Source: Phytophthora hibernalis (taxonomy: Eukaryota; Oomycota; Peronosporomycetes; Peronosporales; Peronosporaceae). From it: a DNA stretch of 64,000 nucleotides. The notes below the pieces were generated by a model. That model did not search any database. It was not told the origin of the DNA and was given only the letters and a program-made list of their open reading frames with translations. A program made the translations under genes and the position numbers. This document shows, one piece after another, positions 55,859 to 64,000 of the stretch; position 1 is the first letter of the stretch; each line of letters opens with the position of its first letter. Where the stretch lies: contig JAAKBF010000052.1 in the NCBI GenBank assembly GCA_012656075.1, positions 62,001 to 126,000 on the forward strand, given 5' to 3'.

Positions 55859-55862
55859 TTAA

Positions 55863-56927
55863 TATGAATACATGTAAGAGCTGGAAGTCAGTATCATTCA
55901 TTTAAGTGAGCGGTTTTTAGCAATAGTACTCACAATTACCACTCCGTTTCGAAACAATCGCAACAAAAACACGTCAGTGAGACACTATCGGTCAAAATTG
56001 CAGCTGTGCAACTCCTATTGGTAGCAATCGACGCCACTGCCCTTTGCGGTTTCATTCGTGTGTTGAGCTCCACCAGCGACCAAGAACTCGCCCCAGTCCA
56101 TTCTTTTGAATGGCGCCCGGGCCGCGAAGCAGCCGGCCAAAGCGAGCTTGGCTATAGATCATTTTCGATTTCGCCCAATCCATCTGTTTTGTAGAGAGCC
56201 AAACTATACTAAAAACAAGTCAAATCCTGATGCGATTGTTTTGAAACAAATACTGGGGTTGCGGCGTGCGATTGATCTGGAACGGAGTGGTACATTGACA
56301 GTGGGGTCATAGGTTGATAGATTAGCTACTACAGCATTGCACTGTAGCAGCCGTGCCTTGCAACCTCTTTCTTGTTAAAAAGCTGGAGCAAATACAAACG
56401 TCGGCCGTCGATGAAATCTAGTGAAACATTAACAGACCCCCTAGAAGTAGCTGGTTCATTTTTTTGCACGACACCTCAGTCTTTGTTTTTCTGTGATTTA
56501 CATTTGACACCATTTAGTAAATGTACGAGACGAAAGCATGCATTCAGGTCCTTCTGTTACTTGCAGCATGAGTGAAATGACGAAAGCATGCGTTCAGGTC
56601 CTTCAGTTACTTGCAGCATGAGTAAAATAGTCGGTATGACCCCTGAAGTGGCTGACGCGTATTCCTGGTGTGAACATTTAACCTGTAAATCTCTGCTTTA
56701 ACGAAGTAGACTACGCTTCTTCTTCACCAGCTCGTTTGTTAGGCCCATTCGGTGCTAAACCAGCTACGAATCCACCAAACTCACCTCTTACCTACAAACT
56801 CGAGTCATTTTCATACCGAAAGTTGGATGTCAAATATATCCCTATCGTCATGGCTATAATATTCAGTAGTGGAATGTTGTATCTGTATGTCTTGTAGGTG
56901 CAATCCAGAATGAGAACATCAGGGTGA
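55863..56927. other. intergenic with a short tandem repeat
   Basis: No supported gene. Holds a two-copy 50-bp tandem repeat at 56529-56628. Confidence 0.5.
56529..56628. repeat. 50-bp tandem duplication
   Basis: Two copies beginning GACGAAAGCATGC and ending GAGT(G/A)AAAT, differing at about three positions, exactly adjacent. Confidence 0.85.
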
Positions 56928-57370
56928 TCAGAATACAACGCTGTTGTAGCTGGATGCGCCCAAAACAAATGACGGATTTGATTGTTGGAAGGCTGTGCCG
57001 TGTAGCGAAAAAGAAATCGCCTCCGCGCAACTCATCAAACAAGCCTCCATTGGCGTGCGTGTCACCATATCTTTCTGCCGTGAAGCATGTCTCGAGTTGG
57101 CTAGGTCCTTAGGTATGACCATTGAGTCTGCGTTAGTTGCCAAAATCGATGCGTGTATATTCGCGACGGTGACGCCAGCAGCCGTTTGTGCCCGCACACA
57201 GTCATGAATGTTCTCAACCGGTGCTTGAGTAGAATCGATAGCACTTCGACGCCGGTGCGAAGCATGGCTTCGGGCATCGCGCGAAGGCAGGTGATTATGG
57301 ATGAAACTTCCCTTCTTATGATGTACAATAGCCCATTCCCCCTTAGGATCGCTCTTTCGCACAGCACATA

Positions 57371-58956
57371 CACTCCCGGACAGAATATTACGGCCACCGA
57401 CATTTTTGCTATAACTTTTTCTACTGGGAGTTGAGGCTTGCTGTTTAGATATGTGCTGTAGGCACCCTAGTGAAGCATAGTTACGATTAGAAGTTTGCGA
57501 AGTTCGAGCTGCGAGGGGAGGCTCCCATACAAAAAAACATTTGTGGACCTGGACACAATATACGACCAGCCAGACCCATACAAAAATTAAATCAAACGTC
57601 ATGAAAAGATTGTGTAATTTGCTATTAGTAGTGCGTTGTGTTGCCCTGCTTGGAGATGACTTCGATGCAGCGTCTTGGCATCGAGTCCATGAGCTTGCGC
57701 AAGTAAGTAAGGTCAACAGCCTCCCACGCCGCATAAATAGCCGCTGTCAGTTCCGCAACGCTGTCGTACTGCTTGCCATTATGATAGATGATCTGAGCCA
57801 TCATGGCCCACACGTTCTCGATTGGGTTCAAGTCCGGAGAGCGGGCAGGCCAGTCGAGAACGCGGATGCCTTCCTCCTCAAAGAATGCGGTCGTGAACTT
57901 GGAGCGGTGGATAGACGCGTTGTCTTGCTGGTAGATGTAGTCCACGCCATGATGGAGGTGCGCGAACGGGAGCATGTACTCCGACACTGTGTACACGTAG
58001 TGCTCGGACGCCTGTCGCCCTTGGAGAACTGCGAGCTTCGACTTTCCGGCTGCACTAAAGCTCCCCCAAATCATTACAGACCCCCACCGTTCTGCCGTCG
58101 CACAGTCTGTCTGGTAGGCCGCCGTATGTCACGCCAGTAATGGCGAAGGCCATCTGGCCCATCGAGATTGAATTTCTTCTCGTCAGAGAAGACGATTGTG
58201 GGCCACATGTCAGGCTGTACAATCATCCGCTTGGCCCAATCCAAACGAGCTAGCTTGTGCTGCTTGGTCAGGGGGAGGGTGTTGTCCATCTTGGCGTAAT
58301 CCAGCCAGTCAACGCCAGCCAGAAGACGGCGGATCGTTCGAGCCGTGCACGAGCACGAGCTCCTCCTTCAGACGCGTGAAGCTGTAGTCTCCGGTGGAAG
58401 ACTTGCGCACGATGCGGCGTGTCTGCCGTTTGGTTAGCGACGGCTTCCGGCCTGCTGTACGATGCCGCGTCAAGCCTGTCTTCAGAGCTCTCTGCACGCA
58501 GTCCCTTGAGCGCTTCGTCTTCTCGGCAATAGCTCGGATGCTGAAGCCGCCCTCGCTCAGTCCTTGGATCCGTCCGCGCTCCTCCTCGGTCAGCGATGGT
58601 CCTCTGCCCATCCGGTTGGGGAATGACAGTGAGAGCACAAGGTGGTCGAGCAGGGAGCGGCAGCAGCTTGCCAGTGGACTGGTGGTTCTGAGAGCATTTA
58701 CTTTATGACACAATCTTTTCATGACGTTTGATTTAATTTTTGTATGGGTCTGGCTGGTCGTATATTGTGTCCAGGTCCACAAATGTTTTTTTGTATGGGA
58801 GCCTCCCCTCGCAGCTCGAACTTCGCAAACTTCTAATCGTAACTATGCTTCACTAGGGTGCCTACAGCACATATCTAAACAGCAAGCCTCAACTCCCAGT
58901 AGAAAAAAAGTTATAGCAAAAAATGTCGGTGGCCGTAATATTCTGTCCGGGAGTGT
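57371..58956 (-). mobile_element. Tc1-type DNA transposon with long inverted repeats
   Basis: 1586 bp, flanked by TA (57369-57370 and 58957-58958). Terminal inverted repeats are about 245 and 249 bp (57371-57615 and 58708-58956), starting CACTCCCGGACAGAATATTA. They differ almost only in homopolymer lengths. The transposase lies between them. Confidence 0.95.
57625..58611 (-). CDS. Tc1 transposase, DD34E, two frame breaks
   Basis: Starts at 58611 (MGRGPSLTEEERGRIQGLSE). Helix-turn-helix region (GFSIRAIAEKTKRSRDCVQR), AT-hook-like GRKPSLTKRQTRR, then the catalytic domain: VFSDEKKFNLDGPDG (first Asp), YIYQQDNASIH (second Asp), SPDLNPIENVWAMM (Glu), with 34 residues between the second Asp and Glu. 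Ends ISKQGNTTHY at 57625. A lost G in the run near 58083 breaks NGGGSVMIWGSF and fits the window-wide error pattern. A second shift near 58355 needs one base removed or two added and may be real. Near-perfect inverted repeats suggest recent activity. Confidence 0.9.
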
Positions 58957-59293
58957 AGCTTGATTTTCATTGGACAGCCGATGCGCTTCGATCCTCGCAT
59001 CGTCCCACTCTCTTTGATTCCACACCAAACGCCCAGTATTCTTCGGAAAACCCGCGCGGTCACACTCATAGTACTGAATAAAAATGACCTTCCCGGTAGA
59101 TAGGCCGCAGTGCGCTTGGATACATTGAAGACATTTTCTTTTGTCCGCATATGTAGGGCAGCATCAGCACATTCAAAGCCGGGTAGAAACACTCAGGTGG
59201 GGGTGGGATCGTAAACTGCTCAGCCCCTTCTGGAAGGACAGGAGAAGTTGGAGTGGGGACGGAGGTCGATGTCGAGTCTTCAATTGCTTGCAT

Positions 59294-59690
59294 TTTGAAC
59301 AGTACAGGTGGAGCGATCGTTGTCGATTGAGCGGGTTGGAAAGTGAGCGCCGAGAAGACGACTACAACTTTCCAGTTATAAACTTCAATTTATGTGAATG
59401 TTGTTACCAGTGCACAGGAGAGGAGGCGAGGCGAGACTTCATAAGAATCCAATGTCGAAATGGCGTCAATAATATTTCGACATTGGATTCTTATTAGAGC
59501 TCTAATTACATCTTTGGTACTTCAAGATGCGATCGTGTGTCATCATGACGCTCTCGCCAGGTGTTGAAGGTATTTGTACTTTATATCCGCGAGCCAAGGA
59601 AAAGGAAAAAAATGTGCTCGTTAGTTTATCCCTCTCCTTCAGCTACATACCGAGATGGGAGAAGTTACAGGCACAACAACACCCAACAGG
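59294..59690. other. intergenic with perfect hairpin
   Basis: No supported gene. Arms 59441-59461 and 59474-59494 are a perfect 21-bp inverted repeat (ATAAGAATCCAATGTCGAAA-T) around a 12-base loop. Confidence 0.6.
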
Positions 59691-60020
59691 ATGAAAATAC
59701 TGACTGCTTGGTTCCTACTTCTCCCCGACTGCATGGGACAGACTCATCGCTGCAACATGTATCGCCGGGAATCACGATGCGCTCTTTTCGGATCCTGGCC
59801 CGCAAACGGAGACGAGCAAGCCCAGCGGTGCCAAATTGGCAGTGTCAACGGCGAAACGTGTGCCGTCTCGAGCCAAGCCATCCATTATTACCTAGGGAAC
59901 GGCGGCCCTATTATTGCGAAAAGCGGTCACGCAGTCTGCGATCTCGCTAGTTGCTCCGTCTCCATTACATGTAGGGTCGTGGCTCGTAAGCAAGAACGAG
60001 CAATCCGTGATAGGATTTAG
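59691..60020 (+). CDS. small cysteine-rich secreted protein candidate
   Basis: 109 residues. The start at 59691 gives a short signal-like leader (MKILTAWFLLLPDCMG) followed by a mature part with seven cysteines (THRCNMYRRESRCALFGSW, QRCQIGSVNGETCAVSS, AVCDLASCSVSITCR). No known family, no RXLR motif. It lies 146 bp before the FAD monooxygenase on the same strand. The upstream frame is open to 59655, so a longer N-terminus is possible. It could be a chance ORF. Confidence 0.4.
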   Translation: MKILTAWFLLLPDCMGQTHRCNMYRRESRCALFGSWPANGDEQAQRCQIGSVNGETCAVSSQAIHYYLGNGGPIIAKSGHAVCDLASCSVSITCRVVARKQERAIRDRI

Positions 60021-60165
60021 TCGGTGATCCCGTGGGGACATGAGCTATTTTTCTATGACGAACAACACTACCTGGCTCATGGATCGGCCGTATCATGCTC
60101 ATTTTCACATTTGCCTGGCTTCGAGCTACCAACAACACTACAGCAACAACACACTCCCCGCCATC

Positions 60166-61454
60166 ATGGTCCAGAACTCGCCCTGCGACTACGACATCGC
60201 CATCGTCGGTGGCGGCATTGCCGGCGCCACCCTCGCCGTGGGCCTGGTGCGCGCCAACATCCCCGTTACGCTCTACGAATCGGCCAAGGCGTTCGGTGAA
60301 ATTGGTGCTGGTGTCGCGCTGGCCGCCAACGCCGCTCGCGCCATGGAACTCCTGGCGCCGGACGTCAAGCGTGGCTTCGACCGCGTCGGCACCTTCAACC
60401 TGTCCACGGCCAAGAAAAACGTGTGGTTCGACTTCCGCAAGGGTGTCGGTACCCAGGGCAGTGACGTGGACGAAGGTGCGGGTGAGCTCATCACCAGCGT
60501 CGAGACGCCTGCGGGTTCGGCTTACGTGCACCGTGCCCATTTCCTGGACGAGATGGTCAAGCTGATCCCCGACGGCGTCGCCAAGTTCGACAAGCGACTG
60601 AAAACCATCGAGACGCTCCTGGACGGCAACGTCAAGCTCAAATTCGTCGACGGCACGGAAGCCGTGCACAGCGCTGTGGTCGGCTGCGACGGCGTCAAGT
60701 CGCGAACGCGCAAGGCGGTCCTGGGCGAGAACGACCCGCCGCCAATGCCGTCTTCTCCGGCAAGTACGTCTACCGAGGACTCATCCCGATGGACAAGGCT
60801 GCCGCTCACCTTGGCGACGAGATGGCGCGCAACAGCCAGATGTACTTCGGCTACCATGGCCACGTGCTCACCTTCCCCATCGAGCACGGCGACGTCATGA
60901 ATGTGGTCGCCTTTGCGAGCAGGAACGAGTGGAAGGACCCGAACTGGGTCGTGGGCACCACGAAGGAGGACCTGACCAAGGACTTCGACGGGTTCTCGAA
61001 ACGCGTGCGCGACATCATCGCCATGATGGAGGACACGGATATCTGGGCGCTGTTTCACCACTTGCCTGCTCGCACGTACACGCGCGACAGCATGCTCGTG
61101 ATCGGCGATGCGGCCCACGCCACGACGCCGAACCACGGATCCGGCGCGGCCATGGCTATCGAGGACGCCTACGTCCTGTCGTCGCTGCTGGCAGAGGTGA
61201 AACATGCGTCCGACCTGAAGGCTGCTTTCCGGGCGTTCGAGAAGGTGCGTCTGTATCGCACGCAGAAGGTGGTGGCCACGAGCCACGAGGCCGGTCAGCT
61301 GTACGATTTCGAGTTGCCCGGCTACGAGGACGACGTCAAGATGATCGCCGAGAACTTGCAGAAGCGCATGCGCTGGATCTGGGAGGAGGACCTGGAGCAG
61401 GAGGTCGTGGACGCCAAGATGTTCTTCCGCGCGGCGGCAAAGGACAAGTACTAG
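60166..61454 (+). CDS. FAD-dependent aromatic-ring monooxygenase (salicylate-hydroxylase-like)
   Basis: Flavoprotein hydroxylase using NAD(P)H and O2. Start at 60166 (MVQNSPCDYD). FAD-binding GxGxxG (DIAIVGGGIAGATLAVGLVR), AGVALAANAARAMELL, ring-hydroxylase DG motif (VVGCDGVKSRTRKAVLGE) and second FAD motif GD (DSMLVIGDAAHATTPNHGSG), followed by AMAIEDAYVLSSLLAE. A break at 60734-60736 is mended by one C, giving NDPAANAVFSGKYVYRGL and about 429 residues, normal for class A monooxygenases. Substrate unknown. GC-rich coding typical of oomycete genes. Confidence 0.9.
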
Positions 61455-61714
61455 GATGACTTGTTGTTGGTCAGCTCAAAGTCTGCGCTGCGGGTAGTGA
61501 AAGTAGTTAGCGGACCAAGTCGGTACACATACAGAATTCGATTGATCTTCATCTATGAAGCGATTTTGGGTGTACATCGCCGGAACGTGTTCGTCTACAG
61601 GCGCCAAGTTGAAATGGCTTTGAGGCCGTCACGAACGCGGAACTGGTGTGTGCCTTTTCACGAGACTTGTCGAGGGAATATCTCCTATGAAAATGCAATG
61701 CAACGTCCCACCCC

Positions 61715-62673
61715 TCATTTCCTTACCTCAAAAGTGCAGTGTGAGAGCTCTTCACTCAGCAGCCATAGCGCAGCACCGTCTTCCTCCGAGTGGCTGGCGG
61801 TGCTGGATTTGACCTTGGCCGGGCCCTTGCCTCGATACCCAGCAACCCATCGGGGCCAAAGTAGTCACCGCTCTTCACGGACGCATCCGTTGCAGCAAAG
61901 AGCGACGGGAGCGCGCCGCGTTCCGTGGGCTGCATGATGTGCAGTTTGTCGAGGAGCTTGTTCATGAAGCCCAGCATCCACGATGGGAGGTAGGTGGCGA
62001 ACATCTTGGGAGCGATATCCGACGTGGTGATGCCCGGGTGAGCTGCCACAACGATCACCTTGTCCGATAACCCCGCCATAGTAATGCGTCGGTCGAGCTC
62101 GAAGGTAAACAGCAGATTCGCCAGCTTGGACGTGGCATACTCTTTCATGTAGGCCCTCTTGTCCGATTTTGACCTGGCCAATGTGCTCAGATCCATCGTC
62201 GCCCAACTGTGCGATACGCTGGTGACATTGACAATGCGTGAAGATTGGTCTCCCCTTGTGAGCAGATCGAAGAGTAGCTGGGTGAGGTAGAAGTGGCCCA
62301 AGTGGTTCACCGCGAACTGCATCTCGAGTCCGTCGGGTGTGTGCGTCGGATTGGGCACCATGACGCCCCCATTGTTCACCAGCAGGTCCAATCGGTCGAA
62401 TCTCGCTCGGAACGTCTCTGCAAACCTCCGGATACTGTTCAGGTTACTCAGATCCAGCAGCAAGAATTCCACGACCGGGAGCTCAGGCGATAGCGCCGCT
62501 TTGATGGCGTTCACGGCCTTTTGCGCTAGCTCCGCATTGCGACAAGCGAGCACCGTGTGTGCGCTCTTGCAGGCTAGTTCTAACGCGGTGATAAAGCCGA
62601 TGCCCGAGTTGGCTCCCGTGACCACCGACACTTTGCCGGCCAGCGACGGCATCCGAGAGGTGTCCCATGCCAT
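61715..62673 (-). CDS. short-chain dehydrogenase/reductase, retinol-dehydrogenase-like
   Basis: NAD(P)-dependent oxidoreductase. Start at 62673 (MAWDTSRMPSLAGKVSVVTG). Cofactor motif TGANSGIG, LACRN, LDLSN, LDLLVNNGGVM, catalytic Ser region IVNVTSVSHSW, catalytic YATSK (Y-x-x-x-K) and AHPGITTSD. Near 61834 one C lost in a run diverts the frame; mended, the C-terminus reads GIRGKGPAKVKSS, HSEEDGAALWLLSEEL, ending at 61715 as in related WWOX/RDH-type enzymes. Length about 319 residues. Substrate not inferable. Divergent from CCT3, 172 bp between starts. Confidence 0.9.
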
Positions 62674-62845
62674 TGAAATCCCCTCCTGGTAGTCAATCTC
62701 TCCATGTTATTAATGCGATTCCACCCGTGTTAAGTTCGAAAGTAGCCGTTGCCAATTCAGGGGCGCCCGGTTGCTACTTGACTATCTCCATTTTGGCCCA
62801 GCCAGCCACATACCCAAGCAAGATCCGAACTAAAAGCTCTCAACT

Positions 62846-64000
62846 ATGATGCAAGCTCCGGTGATGGTTCTCAGTACGTCTCCCTGCCCTCCTCCCTCCT
62901 CACCACCCTCTAATCTCTTCCTTCCTCTCTCAGACACCAACACGAAGCGCGAGACGGGCCGCACGGCGCAGCTGGGCAACATCGAGGCGGCCAAGGCCGT
63001 GTCCGACATCGTGCGCACCACTTTAGGCCCTCGCTCGATGCTCAAGATGCTGCTGGATCCCATGGGGGCATCGTCATGACCAACGACGGCAACGCCATCC
63101 TGCGAGAGGTGGACGTGGCCCACCCGGCCGCCAAGAGCATGATCGAGCTCAGTCGCGCGCAGGACGAGGAGGTGGGCGACGGCACCACGTCCGTCATCAT
63201 CCTGGCGGGCGAGTTGCTGGTCGTGGCCGAGCCTTTTCTGAGCCACCAGGTGCACCCGACCGTGATCATCCGCGGCTTCAACCGCGCGCTCAACGCGTCG
63301 CTGGAGATCGCCAAGCAGCTGGCGCGCAGCATCGACATCGACAACCGCGAGGACATGCGCAACCTCGTGCAGAGCTCCATCGGCACCAAGTTCTCCCCGC
63401 GCGTGGGCAACCTCGTGAGCGACTTGGCGCTGGATGCCGTGCTCACGGTCGTGCGCACGTCGGCCTCGGGTCAGAAGGAGGTGGACGTCAAGCGCTACGC
63501 CAAGGTGGAGAAGATCCCCGGCGGAGAGCTCGAGGACAGCCGCGTGCTCAAGGGCGTCATGTTCAACAAGGACGTGACCCACTCCAAGATGCGCCGCCGC
63601 ATCGAGAACCCGCGCGTGCTGCTGCTCGACTGCCCGCTCGAGTACAAGAAGGGCGAGAGCCAGACGAACGTGGAGCTCACGAACGACCAGGACTGGAACA
63701 CGCTGCTGCGCCTCGAGGAGGAGTACATCGAGAACCTGTGCGCGCAGGTCGTTGCTATGAAGCCCGACGTGGTCATCACGGAGAAGGGCGTGTCCGACCT
63801 GGCGCAGCACTACTTTGTCAAGGCCGGGATCACGGCCTTCCGTCGCCTCAGGAAGACGGACAACAACCGCGTGGCACGCGCCACCGGTGCGACTATTGTG
63901 AGCCGCGCCGACGAGATCCAGGAGGCCGACATCGGCACCAAGTGCGCCCTCTTCGAGGTACGCAAGCTGGGCGACGAGTATTTTGCGTTCTTCGAGGAGT
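62846..64000 (+). CDS. CCT3: CCT3, gamma subunit of the TRiC/CCT chaperonin, 5' part
   Basis: Subunit of the cytosolic chaperonin that folds actin and tubulin. Exon 1 is 62846-62873 (MMQAPVMVL), intron 62874-62933 (60 bp, GTACGT...CTCAG), exon 2 runs off the window. Conserved: TKRETGRTAQLGNIEAAKAV, TTLGPRSMLKMLLDPMG, VMTNDGNAILREVDVAHPAA, ATP-hydrolysis motif DEEVGDGTTSVIILAGELL, SSIGTKF, PGGELEDSRVLKGVMFNKD, DCPLEYKKGESQTNVELTND, VITEKGVSDLAQHYFVKAGI, NNRVARATGATIV. At 63064-63068 five Gs stand where six are needed for MGGIVMTNDG. In an essential gene this is almost certainly a sequence error. About 365 of the usual 550 residues are present. Confidence 0.97.

Larger units (their letters stand above)
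56928..59293 (-). pseudogene. FAR1/MULE-type protein interrupted by a Tc1 element
   Basis: The 5' part starts at 59293 (MQAIEDSTSTSVPTPTSPVL), includes VIFIQYYECDRAGF, and in another frame GSKRIGCPMKIKL at the insertion point. The 3' part resumes on the other side of the Tc1 element with CAVRKSDPKGEWAIVHHKKG and SFIHNHLPS, then NIHASILATNADSMVIPKDL. The C-D-R...G-C-P-x-K-I-K...W...H-N-H pattern is the FAR1/WRKY-GCM1-type zinc finger of Mutator-like transposases. Removing the element and one TA joins GCPMKIK to LCAVRK without loss, proving insertion into a pre-existing gene. A further frame change lies near 59035. No MULE catalytic domain follows before 56928. Confidence 0.7.

Noticed and set aside
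60522..61286. 254-codon minus-strand ORF, and 234-codon ORF at 59965-60669
   Set aside because: Shadows of the FAD monooxygenase, whose own frame has all conserved motifs.
63060..63080. Programmed frameshift or real pseudogenisation of CCT3
   Set aside because: Only one G is missing in a run, the gene is essential and the rest is perfectly conserved; the same defect recurs in many unrelated genes here.
62830..63810. 326-codon ORF on the minus strand
   Set aside because: Antisense shadow of the GC-rich CCT3 exon; composition is Leu/His/Arg-rich with no domain.
1..64000. CRISPR arrays, tRNA or rRNA genes, RXLR or Crinkler effectors
   Set aside because: No regularly spaced direct repeats with unique spacers, no cloverleaf or rRNA-like sequence, and no RXLR or LxLFLAK motif after a signal peptide was seen.

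Overview
The window is nuclear DNA of an oomycete, most likely Phytophthora or a close relative. The evidence: very short GT-AG introns (about 54-107 bp), closely packed head-to-head gene pairs, a START-FYVE protein, a flagellar dynein-docking-type coiled-coil gene beside ordinary eukaryotic genes, and a mobile-element mix (Ty1/copia with an anticodon-loop primer site, a Crypton-like tyrosine recombinase, piggyBac, Tc1, hAT MITEs, FAR1/MULE genes) typical of these genomes. The species is inferred, not proven.

Layout. 0-15 kb is a transposon-rich zone: an acidic repeat protein, a secreted zinc metalloprotease, about 4 kb of gene-poor DNA studded with the palindrome TACCGGTA, a DENR pseudogene carrying a short retroposon, an ankyrin gene cut off by a piggyBac-type element, and the start of a Crypton-like recombinase. 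15.2-20.0 kb is a complete Ty1/copia element with a perfect 5-bp target duplication, inserted inside that recombinase. 21-48.9 kb is the gene-dense core. It holds a very large TPR protein, a membrane-anchored SNAP-like protein, a betaine-aldehyde-dehydrogenase-like enzyme facing BRK1 (SCAR/WAVE complex), an LRR protein facing NF-YA, an mRNA guanylyltransferase-like protein facing an axonemal docking-type protein, a protein with a SUMO-interaction-like motif, a WD40 protein facing an EEPD1-like nuclease, and a START-FYVE protein. 49-59.5 kb is again repeat-rich: a second hAT MITE, a Lys/Pro repeat gene, a piggyBac-type MITE, and a Tc1 element inserted in a FAR1/MULE gene. 59.6-64 kb holds a small Cys-rich secreted candidate, a FAD monooxygenase, an SDR, and CCT3, which runs off the right edge.

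Most large genes appear broken, but the breaks share one form: adding exactly one base to a homopolymer restores the conserved frame. This occurs even in the essential chaperonin gene CCT3. I therefore treat most frameshifts as consensus-sequence errors and give the corrected gene spans. Breaks that do not fit this form (the retroposon and stop codon in DENR, the truncated ankyrin gene, the split Crypton and FAR1 genes) look like real damage. The genes do not form one pathway; the core is housekeeping, cytoskeletal, flagellar and signalling genes arranged in divergent pairs.
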